A DNA stretch of 64,000 nt from Flammulina velutipes (taxonomy: Eukaryota > Basidiomycota > Agaricomycetes > Agaricales > Physalacriaceae). A model generated the notes under the pieces. It saw only the letters and a program-made list of their open reading frames with translations. It searched no databases and was not told the DNA's origin. The stretch spans positions 4,030,001-4,094,000 of the forward strand of contig CM022368.1 of NCBI GenBank assembly GCA_011800155.1. Direction: 5' to 3'. Position numbers and translations under genes: made by a program. Positions 45,435-56,466 of the stretch are shown one piece after another (the stretch's first letter is position 1; the number at the start of each line of letters is the position of its first letter).

Positions 45435-47378
45435 ATGTCTGGATATGGAGGCACACCCTTTATTCCTCCATTAGCCACCCCGGTGACTGAATCTAGCGGT
45501 CCGTCCCATCTACCACCAGCTCCCGCCCCGCCTCTAGCACATAACTTCCCAGCGAATCACACATCACCATACTATCCCTCAAACGTCCAGTACACACCCA
45601 ATCAAAACTCTCCGCGATCGTTCCATACCCCCTCCCCCAACATTCTCCCCAACGGCTTATCCTCTGACTTTACTGGCTATCCCCCTACGCCGTCTGAGTC
45701 TCCGCCTACCATGGCCAATCCCCAATCTCAACAACTACCACATCACATGTCACCATGGCCAGCAGCCAGTAACAACGCACCTCTACCTGGCGCTAACATG
45801 TATGCACCCCCACCCTCAGGCGGCGCACAGTGGCCAGGCGCGCCTCCTAACTGGATGCCACAGCAGCAAGGTGGCTACCCCGGCTTTTCCCCCTACCAAT
45901 CTCCCTACCCTCAACAGCAACCACAACTCTACAACTCTCCTTGGGCCAACAACCTCCCTGCAGGCTTCATGCCAACGTCTCCGGCCGGGGGCTCTATGGG
46001 TGGGATAGGCGGACAACAATACACACCGTTCTCACCAGGAAACATGGCTCTTCCCGGCTCGTTCCCGGGCTACCCGCCAGGCCCTGGTTCTATAGGTGGC
46101 ATTGGAGGGATGAACATGGGTGGCGCGTCTGCACTGGGAATGAACTATTCACCTGCACCGTCGGCTGGACATCCTGGGATGGGTGGAATGCCCGGTGGAG
46201 GAATGGGTGGAATGCCCGGTGGAATGGGAGGGATGCCTGGTAGTATGCCTCCAGGAATGGGCGGGATGGGTGGAATGCCAGGTGGAATGGGTGGCGGGAT
46301 GCCGGGTGGAATGCCGGGAGGTGCGGGTGGAATGGGAATGGGAATGCCACCACCCGCGAATCCCGCAGAGTACGCCAACGTAGCGATGCGTAACCTCATG
46401 CAGGCAAACCAAGAATTTCTTCTCTCACAACAAATGCTTCAACAAGCTGCGAGCCAACCTCCGCCACCTCTCGAAGTGCCGATGGGAAGAGGTCGATCGG
46501 GTGATAGAATGCCCAAATTCACAGCCGGAAACCATTGTACGCCACACCTAGTACTATGACGCGCTCTTACACTGACCTTCTCCTTAGATGGACCTGCGCT
46601 TGAGCCGTTCCTCATACACCGCCTAAAAGTCAAGTTGGAGATCAATCCAGTACTGGAACCCATGCCGGATGATATGACAAGCAGGGAGTATCTAAAATGG
46701 GATATGCGATTTCGAACCAACGCTTGTCAGAGCTCGAAAGATGCTGGAAACGTATCGTGGAGCGCCGGACGTGAAGAGCCAGCAACATTCCCTCGCGTCA
46801 CTACCTTGTTCCTCGTCTCGCGCCTCGTCCCCTTTATAATCAATGTACCGGCAGAAAATCCAAACGTCGGCGTCACCTGCGGAGAGGTCATTGATTACAT
46901 CTCAAAAGAGCTTCACCAGCTAATTCCCGAGGCCGCCTTCAAAGAGCTTCCCGCTCCAGTAAGGGAACAGGCCACCAAGTCGTACTACCACAACCGATCC
47001 ACTCATCCAAGTGCGCCCGGAGGAAGTCTGCGCCACGGGATGCGCAAAATGGACATCTTCTGCAGCAAAACGTCTTTTGGTGGTCTGAGGGTAAATGATA
47101 GGCTGGCGCTGGAAAAATATTCAACTCATCATCCCTGTGTGTTCGAGCTTTTGTCTATGGATTGGCCGATGGATCCAGAAGAGGAGAGGGACCTGCAGGC
47201 GAGGACTGCCCGAGCACCGGCGCAGGAAAATGCGGATGTTGAGCAGATGAGGACCCAGTTGGAAGGGACGAGTTTGGGTGCCGAATCTACGACGAGAAGG
47301 GGGCATTCCCGACAACCGTCAAATACTCCTGCGCCATCGCATGCCCCTTCTTCTAGACCATCTACGAGACAACGATGA
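45435..47378 (+). CDS. DUF6699-like protein with long Pro/Met-Gly disordered N-terminus
   Basis: Exons 45435-46536 and 46588-47378 give 630 residues. The first 300 residues are disordered: Pro/Ser/Asn/Gln-rich (PYQSPYPQQQPQLYNSPW) passing into a run of GMGGMPGG units at about residues 245-300. The folded part begins NHYGPALEPFLIHRLKVKLE and contains WDMRFRTNACQSS, GREEPATFPRVTTLFLVSRL and CFHHPCV-like blocks (KYSTHHPCVFELLSMDWPM). The same core occurs in the gene at 43900. The acidic, Ser/Arg-rich tail follows. Function is unknown. The low-complexity segment suggests scaffold or condensate behaviour, which is only an inference. Confidence 0.85.
46160..46350 (+). repeat. in-frame GGAATG-type minisatellite (GMGGMPGG)
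   Basis: Imperfect tandem units around GGTGGAATGCCCGG repeat about ten times inside the second DUF6699-like gene and encode Gly-Met-Gly-Gly-Met-Pro-Gly runs. Such tracts expand and contract easily, so copy number may differ between strains. Confidence 0.85.
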
Positions 47379-47566
47379 TTTTACTTAGGATTCACAGGAT
47401 ATTGTTATTTCGGCTAGTCAACATTTATTGTCATTTCTCGGTATTCGCTTACACCTTTCCAGATCTTTTTCTTCATTGTTATTCTTTCATTGCGGATGTC
47501 AATTAGACACCATCTACTATAACCCAGCTCTCGATCATCGCAGTCAATCGAATTGCAGGTTCACAA

Positions 47567-47866
47567 ATGACTCAAAACATTCATCGTGACGAAGGCTCGA
47601 ATGCTGCTAGTAAGGCCCGATGTTCTTCTGTGTTAGATTCATTTCTCCAGAAGTTCCGAAGCAGCGAGATATGTCTCTACGCAAACGAAAACGTCGAAGA
47701 AAATCAAATTCGAACCATCCCGTCCGCCGTCGTCTCCACAACGTCGCTTATCATGGCTACTAGCGTCCCATATAAAATGGAACCCAACGCAATATGTATG
47801 ACTTTCTTTCCTGACATTGTCAACGATACCTCTTTCTCCCCGCCCACGTCCTTGCCATCGTGGTAA
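47567..47866 (+). CDS. possible small ORF (99 codons), uncertain
   Basis: An ATG-initiated frame of 99 codons ending with a stop that overlaps the ATG of the next frame (TAATG). The segment SNAASKARCSSVLDSFLQKF faintly resembles the SNALRASVFDVFLELGA start of the paralogue at 49166, so it may be a decayed third copy. Otherwise it has no features. It could equally be 5' leader sequence of the next gene. Confidence 0.25.
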   Translation: MTQNIHRDEGSNAASKARCSSVLDSFLQKFRSSEICLYANENVEENQIRTIPSAVVSTTSLIMATSVPYKMEPNAICMTFFPDIVNDTSFSPPTSLPSW

Positions 47867-48378
47867 TGCAGCACTCCCGCCCTCAATTCACACGCCACGA
47901 CTCCTCGGACGACCTCCGCTACTCCGTCTTCGAGACATTCCTCGAACTAGGCGCCTTCGAACAAGACAGCCAACTCCTGGAATGGGTGTTTTCTGACGAA
48001 TCGACAGACTCTTCGTCATCAACATATGCCAGACCGGTGGGCGCTCGAGAGAGCAAATACTTTGAACGGTTCGACAGCGCCTTCATCCCACCCAACCTCG
48101 ACGAGGATCAGAATACAGGGATGCTCCAGACATTCAAGTCCTTTTGTTCCAAACCCAGAGCTCGAAGGACCACGAACGTAGGCCCTGCGCTTCCGCTCGC
48201 GAGGAAACAATCCCCCTTCGCTTCCAAGTCTCCTGGCGCTCTCCGGATTGGAATAAAGAAGGAACGGAGCGTCAGCGATCCGAGTCCGGCGCGTCGTCGT
48301 GTATCCAAGTCCACTTCCACAGCCTCTTCTCGACCTCGTCCTCGTTCGTCCCATGTTCCCTCTACGTTGTGGTGGTGA
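47866..48378 (+). CDS. hypothetical Ser-rich protein, paralogue A
   Basis: A 170-residue open frame from the ATG at 47866. The start RYSVFETFLELGAFEQDSQL and the block ESKYFERFDSAFIPPNLDED match the gene at 49166 (ASVFDVFLELGALEQNSKLA and SKYRERFDSFILPNLDEGQ), so the two form a tandem duplicate. The rest is basic, Ser/Pro-rich and probably disordered. It stops at 48378, well short of copy B. Sequence just after, in the +1 frame (WEDRTSSAW...QPQLDD), looks like the C-terminal part of copy B, so this copy may be frameshifted or have an unrecognised intron. Function is unknown. Confidence 0.6.
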   Translation: MQHSRPQFTRHDSSDDLRYSVFETFLELGAFEQDSQLLEWVFSDESTDSSSSTYARPVGARESKYFERFDSAFIPPNLDEDQNTGMLQTFKSFCSKPRARRTTNVGPALPLARKQSPFASKSPGALRIGIKKERSVSDPSPARRRVSKSTSTASSRPRPRSSHVPSTLWW

Positions 48379-49165
48379 CGGTGGATTGGCGCAGTGGGCC
48401 TGGGAGGACAGGACTTCATCCGCGTGGACACCTGCGATGAGCCAGCCTCAGCTGGACGATTGTGTGGCATCGGAAATTTCACCACTACCTCTCTTGCCCA
48501 CGAGATAATTTCCTCCTTTGGCTTAATTGCGCCACAACCAACTGTATTTTCTTCCCTCGTAACCGTATGTTCAGAGCTATTTGTTGGGACCTTCTAACTA
48601 TTTTATATTCGTTGTACCATTCTTTCTACATACTTAGTTGCTTTTCCCGCTTTCCCTTGTACTTCATACTATGCCTACCGTAAAGGTTTCTGTTGATTGT
48701 TGTATTTTCAATTTGTATAAGCACTTCAAGTCTACTCTATGGTAGCGGTCTCGGAATTCGTTACATAGGTTAGACCGTGTTGAATTTGATCGATATCTGT
48801 CCTTGCCGCTTGCCATCATCGTTGTCGCCGTCTCGACTCTCACTACCTTCAAATTTAAGCCTCGACTCTCACGAGCCCTCGTCTACAAACGTTCATCATC
48901 ATGCTCCTGAGCAACCCCCAATTTATATTGGGGGTGATTGCACCACATGCATGCCAACAAAGCAATCGTCAAGGAAACTACCATGTATTCCGTGTTTTTG
49001 TTAAAGCCTACTAGGGTGACTAGAACTCTGCAGGGTAGCTCTCTTCAGTTCTTTCAGACTCTTACCATCGCCGTCTCATCCGTGCCCGCTGGCAGTGGGA
49101 GCTAATCGGACGTCTTTTTCACATCGCTCACTTAACACTTTTACTTCCATCGCCGTCCGTCCGTC
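48379..49165. other. intergenic between paralogues
   Basis: About 790 bp. The first 130 bp contain the shifted C-terminal-like coding remnant of paralogue A (open in another frame to about 48508). The remainder is T-rich, with no supported gene, and should hold the promoter of paralogue B. Confidence 0.45.
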
Positions 49166-49960
49166 ATGCAAAACTCCAGCACTCGCCCATCTTTGAAACG
49201 CGACTCCAACGCCCTCCGCGCGTCTGTCTTTGACGTATTCCTCGAACTGGGCGCCCTAGAGCAAAACAGCAAACTAGCACAATGGATCCTAGCCGAGGAG
49301 CCACTGGAGGAAGATGAAGAGGAGGACTCTTCGTCATCTTCCCAGCCAGAGGCATTCGCAGGGGGAAGCAAATACCGCGAACGGTTCGACAGCTTCATCC
49401 TGCCCAATCTCGACGAGGGCCAAAAAGCGGAATCATCCCAGGCGTCCAAATTTTTTCGTTCTAAATCTAGAGCTCGAAAGGGAGCGGATGACTCTGCGGT
49501 GTCATTAGCGAAGAAACCGTCACTCTTCCGGTTCAAGTCTCCCTCCCGCTCCGCTACCACCATACCCGAGAAGCAAAAGGAGGAGCTTTCGGCACTTGCG
49601 TACCTCCCCGGACTCCCTAGAGCTCAAAGCGTCGCGGGAAACTACCCACGGCCATATCCCTTCCCCGAGGGGGGCAAACCTGCCCTTTTCCGTTATGCGT
49701 CCACTCCGAGTGGGAGTGATGGCAGATCGGTGTGTACGGAGGAATGGGAGGATTTGTCGACGACGATGGAGCCTGGAGAGGCGACGTTGGATCATAATCC
49801 ATTTCTCGGTAGTGGGCCGACTTCGAGTCATCGTATCCGGCCTTTGCAGTCGAATGTGGATGATGCAGCGATGAGGGCTTCAAGCTGGTCCCCGACGAGG
49901 AGGTCTGATGAGCTTGACTATCCAGCCAGCCCTGCTGCCGTACGCTTTTCTTCACCTTGA
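49166..49960 (+). CDS. hypothetical Ser-rich protein, paralogue B
   Basis: An unbroken 264-codon frame. The N-terminal 50 residues form a probable helix (ASVFDVFLELGALEQNSKLA). An acidic/serine run (EEDEEEDSSSSSQPE) and SKYRERFDSFILPNLDEGQ follow. Residues 110-264 are basic, then Pro/Ser-rich with EEWEDLSTTMEPGEATLDHN. Much of it is likely disordered. It is the longer copy of the pair with 47866. No domain is recognised. Confidence 0.7.
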   Translation: MQNSSTRPSLKRDSNALRASVFDVFLELGALEQNSKLAQWILAEEPLEEDEEEDSSSSSQPEAFAGGSKYRERFDSFILPNLDEGQKAESSQASKFFRSKSRARKGADDSAVSLAKKPSLFRFKSPSRSATTIPEKQKEELSALAYLPGLPRAQSVAGNYPRPYPFPEGGKPALFRYASTPSGSDGRSVCTEEWEDLSTTMEPGEATLDHNPFLGSGPTSSHRIRPLQSNVDDAAMRASSWSPTRRSDELDYPASPAAVRFSSP

Positions 49961-50166
49961 TCGTGTGTCCCCTCTTATTCTCATTATTACCTATCTATGC
50001 GCTCCTTATCTTGCTCTATGTCAGAGCTACTCCCAGCTCCTTTTTTCTTTTTGAGTTCGTAGCGCTACTATCTAGTTTACAGAACGTTGTATCCAACCTG
50101 AAATAGAACATACTTGTGTGCGACATACTATGATTTTGTAGGCTTGGTTAGTGTGTGTGCATTATC

Positions 50167-51450
50167 CTATAGCATCTCGCCGTCCTCACACTCCAGCCTC
50201 CAGCCTCGCGCTTCGACTTCAGCTCGTCCGTATTTCAACACCCTCCCATGCTTCACCCTCAAGTCCCTAACATTCCGCCCATCCATGAACCTCAAGACAT
50301 TGAGGTTCTTCGCCTGGACCTTGGCCACACAAGCAAAAAAGGCCTTATACTCCGAATTCTTCAGCTGGAGACCCTTGCTCGTCAAACGGACAGCAAGCAC
50401 CCGTACTGAGAGCGGAAATACGATCGCTGAGATAGCGTTGACGGCAGCCATCGGAAATGCGACCACGATGATCGTGTTAAGGCGGGGACAAAACTCCTCC
50501 ATGGCTTGATTGAGCTCCTCGACGTCGAACAGGACGCGCCGCCGGAAACGAAGTACGATGGTAGTGAGCTGCGGGCCATACATCATCAGGGAGTTGACCA
50601 TGAACGCATCCGGTTTCGTGTCGTCCATCTGGGTAAAGTCGAAGGTTAGCGAACGAAGCGCCGGGAGGGAGTTGGGAGTTGCTTCCGCAAAGTGGGGGTA
50701 ATGGAGAAGATGAAGATGCGTTAGGGAATTGGAGGCGAAGGACGGGACGTGAGGCTGAAAGACTTGGTGTAGCTTCGAGGTGAAAGAGCGTAGATTGGGG
50801 AGTGATTTGAAGAAAAAGTCCCACTCCGCGCCTGGGATGGTGAGAGATTTGAACTGGTCTGGCTTGACGTCGTAGACCTCCAGCCCTTTGCAAGTCTCGC
50901 ATAGCGCTGCGAGGAGGTCGACGGGGACGTAGATGTCCCTCACTTGACGAAGGAGAAATGTGAAGATGCGGAGATTTGGCATGCATCTGATGATGGAGGA
51001 GAAGTTTGCGTATCTTTCGATGCTGACGTTGAAACTTGTGATGTATCGCCCGAGAGGATGTTCATCGCGTTCGCAAGAAGCAGTTAAAGTGTCCTTCAAT
51101 GGGGCGAAGGAATCAACATCGGTGATGGTGATGGACTGGTAGAGGAATGGTGTGGCCAACTTGGACCAGGCCTTGCAGACCAAAGGCAGCCTGTAGCGTG
51201 TCTTCTACAGATAACATAACATGTGTGTTAGTTTAGAGCAACGGGAAGAAAGTTGACTCACTAGATGCAGTCTCTGCATTCGCCGTTCATTTTTATATGG
51301 CGGACTGTAGACTGTCGCAGGCCCGTGGAACGACGAAGGAACGAAAGTGGCCAGCTGGAAGACTGCAAGCCAGATTTCCGGTGGGAGCTCTGACCACGGA
51401 GCTTTCCTGTGTGCTTTTACGAGTTCTGGGTGGTAGATAGTCGCTGGCAT
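50167..51450 (-). CDS. F-box protein with LRR-like C-terminal region
   Basis: Two minus-strand exons (51450-51262, 51204-50167) give 408 residues. The F-box is APWSELPPEIWLAVFQLATF in exon 1, continuing LPLVCKAWSKLATPFLYQSI in exon 2. The remaining 300 residues have the irregular leucine-rich pattern of fungal F-box proteins (MPNLRIFTFLLRQVRD; NSLTHLHLLHYPHF; LPALRSLTFDFTQM; CPRLNTIIVVAFPM). F-box proteins recruit substrates to Skp1-Cullin-F-box ubiquitin ligases. The substrate is unknown. Large lineage-specific F-box families are usual in mushrooms. Confidence 0.85.
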
Positions 51451-51913
51451 AGTTTGTGGGCGGAATCTGTAGCTGGAGATGGAAGCAAGAAGCAAGGATG
51501 AGCTCCCAAGAGCGGGACTAGATTCTGATAAATAAGTGCATTCCGAGCACAGCACAGCGCATGATAATAGCGCTAATTGAGTTAGTACCAGAGAAGATGG
51601 TGGTCATAAAGAGTGATGGCTGATCAGGCCGGCGGAAGCACTTGCGAATTCGCCATCCATGATTCAATGATGTATCTCCGATGCAAGTGTTGCGACGCCA
51701 CGCTATCCAATAGTGTTAAATAGATGTAGGAATATTTCATCGCTGTCCCATCTGTATACAACTGAAGTTCCTGAGCCCTAGAGAAACCAAGCGATACAGT
51801 AACAGGGCGAATTGCGATAACAGATGTACATTTACAAAGCAAAAAGGACAAGCTGGAGAAACGAAGGGAAAAAATAGGTGCATAATAGCACGGTTATGAG
51901 GCATGGCTGGTAT

Positions 51914-52586
51914 TTACATCCACATACTACGGTCCCATGCCGGGTCTTGGAGGAACGCGCAGAGGACCTTGGAGCCAGTCTGCAGCAGCGGATGCCCAGC
52001 GACAACACTCAGAAACCTAGCACAACTATGAGCACCGGCCACAGATGCCAAAGGAAAGCTCACCTTTCCAAACCCTCCCGTCTGCCTTCAATAACCTCAT
52101 CGCTGAATCTGTTCGTGAAGACTTTGCCCGGAAGTGGCGGGATGTTGACGCGTGTGCTCTCTCTCTCGAGAATATCGCGGAATGCCTCAAAGTCAGAGTA
52201 GCGGCGACGGACGAGGGAATGGCGGAGTTTGAAGGCGGGGATGTTGGTCTTGGTTATGATTTCGTATGACGTGAACTGCTTGCGACCAAATCCTGGAGTC
52301 AGCGGGCCCGTAAGTAAATTAGGATCCAGAAGGGGAGGGTCACGGAGCGCACCGGTTGTCTGAGGGTTTCGAACTTCGATTTCGAGGAATGATTCGGGAA
52401 CGGAATACATTTCTTCAATCTGGCAGATAGGTTAGTATCATCTTGCGTATTGAAACAGATAAGCAACAATGCAAAGCTTTTGATTATCAAGGAGCACCAG
52501 ATAGAAAGACTCACCGTCTGTTCTCTGCCGACATGAGCTTCCTCGAATGCAGTGCTCCTTGCGAAAGGCGATACGGTGGTGTTCAT
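51914..52586 (-). CDS. SNX3: sorting nexin-3 (Grd19-like) PX protein
   Basis: Three minus-strand exons from the ATG at 52586. After a short lead ([20 protein letters not shown]) the PX domain covers nearly the whole protein: [38 protein letters not shown], then [19 protein letters not shown] with the phosphoinositide-binding RRYSDF, and [20 protein letters not shown] with PPLPGK, ending [20 protein letters not shown] and DPAWD. SNX3 binds PI3P on endosomes and works with retromer in recycling cargo to the Golgi. Small size and lack of a BAR domain fit SNX3/Grd19. It is divergent from SUV3, with 401 bp between starts. Confidence 0.94.
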
Positions 52587-52987
52587 GGTTGATTACTATC
52601 AAGATTGGGATGGTCTAAGACCTATTTATCCTCTGTAAACACATTCTACAAATACAGTAGTTGTTAGCGCACCTGTTCCAGTTATAACGACAGCGGAGAG
52701 CGACCTAGATGAGAGCTGTAATGATTGCAAGTAGGAACCCTAACCCCGTCCCTTTTGTCACAGCCGGCATTTCGGATCAAACGGTCCGTGTCAATGTCAA
52801 TTTAATTGCAAGTATCAAGCAAGTATAGACGCGACGATTCTGTGTGCAATTCGTGAGCTTTAAAGTCCGTAAATGTACAGTAAATATATCAGATTCTCCA
52901 GTACCCTCGAGCTAGAAAGTGACGATTACCTACTGTTTTCTGACGTCGTACGGACCGAGCTCCCGATACGCCTCTTCTCTCCGTTCC

Positions 52988-55546
52988 ATGAACTGGCAAT
53001 GCTCTGCACTTCGGACGCGGTGCTGGCTGCCTAATTCCCCGTCTGCCTCCCATCTCCTTCCGTTGCCAGTGACACTATCAAAAGTCGCCAAACGTTTTCG
53101 TTCTGATTCTTCGCCGAAAAAACGAAAGGAATACAATCGGAATGACAAGCCCTATTCCCCATTGGTTGGCCACAATGCCAATGCTGGACGTCCAAAGTAT
53201 CAAACGCCTCCGGAAAGCTTCAAACGCCTCCGCTTAATCCCCCAACGGCCCCTCACCCGCCATTCACCTCCCGAAGTTCTTACCACTTTTTTCGAACAAA
53301 ACGTTGAAAAATGGTCTTCTCATCCTCGCGTCACTCAGCGTCTGCTTCGCTTTGCGATTCCCGAAGAACACATAAAACCCATCCTCAAAACGTTTATCCA
53401 GGACGTCAAGGCTGGTCTATTACGGGGCAAGGGAGAAAACAACGCTATATTGCGCTATGGGATCGATAGGTTCGGGCGCGTGTCGGAATCTGAAGATTTC
53501 GACGTCTATTATGACATGATATACACGACTGTGCTCTACGCCTGGGTTGTGTCTCCCCCAGAAATGTCTTCCCTCCACACGTCCTCTATACCACCTTCAG
53601 TCTTGGAGCAGATGCGCGCGCTTTCGAACGCTACCCAAGAATTCACCATCGATTACTACCAATACGCTCGCGGGATGCGCCGTCACTTCATCATGCACGT
53701 TGGACCCACCAATTCGGGCAAAACTCACAACGCTCTGCGCGCGCTAGCCGCAGCGCCCTCCGGAATTTATGCTGGTCCACTTCGTTTGCTCGCGCATGAG
53801 ATTTGGGAGCGGTTGAACTTGGGACAAATCGTTCCGGCTGGCGTGGAAGAGGAACCAGCGAAGCCAGTGCAGAGTGCGGCCGAGGATTCGCTCCTGGACA
53901 TCCCTTCAGATACTCCGACCGTGACCAACCAAGGCGACAGCCGCTACGCTAGACCATGCAACATGTTGACCGGCGAAGAAATCAAGATCGTGTCCTCCGA
54001 AGCAAAGCTCACATCGTCAACGGTGGAGATGATCAATATCCACGCTGTATACGATGTTGCGGTGATCGACGAGATACAGATGATTGCAGACATCGACCGA
54101 GGGTTTGCTTGGACGAACGCTGTGTTGGGTCTCAACGCATACGAGATCCATCTGTGCGGCGAGGAGACTGCCATTCCAATCATCCAAGAGCTTTTGGCTG
54201 AGACGGGAGACACTATCGAGGTGCGCAGATACAAGCGTCTGACACCTCTACGGGTCGAGGAGAAGAGCTTGGATGGCGACCTGAGCAAAGTCCGACCTGG
54301 CGACTGTCTAGTGACGTTCAGTCGTTCGAGTATCTTTGAGACCAAGCGAGACGTGGAGCGAAAAACGGGACTTCGGGCAGCTACCATCTACGGGAAACTT
54401 CCTCCAGAAGTGCGCAGCGAACAAGCGGACATGTTCAACAATGTGGATGGAGGTTGTGATGTTCTCATTGGGAGTGACGCCATTGGCCTTGGACTCAATC
54501 TGTATGTATCCTCGGATTCCTAGCAGTATTATTGCTGACCGTTGTCTTGCAGCAAAATCCGTCGCATGATCTTTACAAGTGTCCACAAGAACACAGGCCG
54601 GTTCATTGAACCTCTAGCCGTATCCGCCCTTAAACAAATAGCTGGACGAGCTGGACGCTTTGGCCTACACAACCCCGACGAAACACCAGAAGGGCTAGTC
54701 ACAACTCTACGCGAAAGGGACCTACCACAGCTCAAACACGGGATGTCGCTCATGCCAAGTGCGTTGGCGACCGCGCGGATTACCTTCTCTGCGAACAGTT
54801 TGGGTGCCGTCTCTAAAATACTCCCTCGCGGAACGGCACTTCGAGTCGTTGGCGAAGCCCACCTCTACACGTCACGTATTCCCGCCTACGCGCGCTACCG
54901 AAGCGGTTCCAACTTTGACAAACAGTGCAATTGGCTCGAGAACGCTGGAGGGGTCTCGGACCACCGGGCGCTGTTTGATGGCGATATGGCTTTGACCTTC
55001 CTCCTTTTGAACGCGCCTATTCCATGGAGAGACCCAGGAGCAGTTCCGTTCTGCAAGACGATGCTTCATTTGTTCCAGACGGACATGTATGTGCCGCTGC
55101 GGGAAGCGTCGGCGCAGGATGGCTTCCTGGAGCATCTGGAGAACTTGGAGGCGATGTCATCTTCTTCGACGTTGAACCTCAGGGACCCCGCCAGCGACTT
55201 GTCGAAGATGGAGTGTTTCCACCACATCCTTGGGATGTATATGTGGTTATCGTTCCGGCGCCCAGCGAGCTTCCCCGATGTTGAGCTGGTGCAGGAGTTG
55301 ATGCCGCGCGTGCAGAAAACTATTGTCATGCTTTTGAATCGAGGATTCCAGACGGAGAAGCAGAAGTTGGAGGGACGTCTGACGAGGTTTGATGTGGATA
55401 GGATCGTGCTAGAGATGGAGGATAAGCCGACGATGAAGAAGATTGAGTACACGAGGGAGAATATGCACGAGCATGATACTAATGTGCGGGAGAAGCTCTG
55501 GTCGGAGTATCGGAAAGAGAAGGTGCTTAGGTCAACGAGTGGCTGA
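52988..55546 (+). CDS. SUV3: mitochondrial ATP-dependent RNA helicase SUV3
   Basis: Exons 52988-54501 and 54553-55546 give 835 residues. The ATG at 52988 opens an Arg/Ser-rich leader typical of mitochondrial import. Helicase motifs follow: MHVGPTNSGKTHNALRAL (Walker A), GPLRLLAHEIWERL (Ia), DVAVIDEIQMIADIDRGF (Walker B, DEIQ), HLCGEETAIPIIQEL, VTFSRSSIF (IV), IGSDAIGLGLNL (V, across the intron) and QIAGRAGRFG (VI). The C-terminal Suv3 region is present (PDVELVQELMPRVQ). SUV3 unwinds RNA with an exoribonuclease in the mitochondrial degradosome. The 120-residue N-terminal part before the motor is unconserved, and a 30-residue insert follows motif Ia. Confidence 0.95.
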
Positions 55547-56001
55547 CCGTTGGGCTCACACACTAAGTTATTCGCTATCGATTCACCTATCTCTTCCCGT
55601 TCTACATGTCAAGCATTACCACTACTATTTTTATTCTAATCTTGCTTCTCACTTCTGTAGTGTTACTTCGCCTAGTTACACACCCCAGGAAAGATAGATA
55701 CTACGCATGCTAAGGTGACGACGATACGGTGGCGTTTAGGGCCTATAAATACGTCTTCCGCAGATGAACCAAACACACAAACATTCAAACACTTCAAAAC
55801 AGCATTGACTTTTATTACGTCAACCAGGCCTTTCTTTCAACCACCATCTGGTCCAGTACATCCTCCTTTTTTTTTCAGACCGTCACTCGCTAGTCGAGCC
55901 TCTTCTTCACATTTCTCTTCAACCTCGAGCCTTCCCCGTCGCATTTCTTCCCCGTTTGGCTGTGCCATCTACAAGCACATCCACCCCCGAGACCCACCAC
56001 A

Positions 56002-56352
56002 ATGTTTTCCCGCATCAACGTCGTCCTATTCATGTTCATGTTCATCTTTGCGCTTGTCGCACCCGCCACGGCAGCCCCCACGATGCTTATGGGCCGTGCG
56101 TACCACTCCGCCGACGGCGCGGCTGTTGCCATGAACCGCGAAATCACCCCGGACGTCGTCTTGGAGAGGGGCGCACCTATCTTGACCCCGAAAGGACGCG
56201 AGTTCGTCCAGGAAAAGAGGGACAGGAAAGCCCGTTTCCAGGACAGGATGGCGAAGAGGGCTCTTTTGGATGAGACCGTGCAGCAGAGGGATTCGGAGCA
56301 TATCGAGCAGAGGGATGTTACCATTAGAGGTTGGGACTATGTCGCCGTTTAG
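56002..56352 (+). CDS. small secreted protein with dibasic sites
   Basis: An intronless 116-codon frame. A 25-residue signal peptide (MFSRINVVLFMFMFIFALVA) ends before APTMLMG. The mature part is short and charged with paired basic residues (QEKRDRKARF; DRMAKRALLDE) that suit Kex2-type processing, and three QRD-type repeats near the end (QQRDSEH, EQRDVTI). It finishes WDYVAV without a CaaX box, so it is not a mushroom lipopeptide pheromone precursor. No cysteines, hence not a hydrophobin. A processed peptide or effector-like secreted protein is possible. Function is unknown. Confidence 0.55.
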   Translation: MFSRINVVLFMFMFIFALVAPATAAPTMLMGRAYHSADGAAVAMNREITPDVVLERGAPILTPKGREFVQEKRDRKARFQDRMAKRALLDETVQQRDSEHIEQRDVTIRGWDYVAV

Positions 56353-56466
56353 ATGTTCAGGAATGGCAGAAGAGGAACGGCGGGTCTTTCAGCCCATGTA
56401 TTGGATGCTAGGTCGTTCGTTACAATTGAATGACCGTTGATCAGTCTCACTACGCCCGACGCCGCA

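Noticed and set aside
46090..46412. Minus-strand Pro/His-rich frames
   Set aside because: Antisense of the GMGG minisatellite; all frames are open there because of the repeat.
52730..52755. Telomere-like CCCTAACCCC stretch
   Set aside because: Only a single partial unit between two housekeeping genes; not a repeat array.
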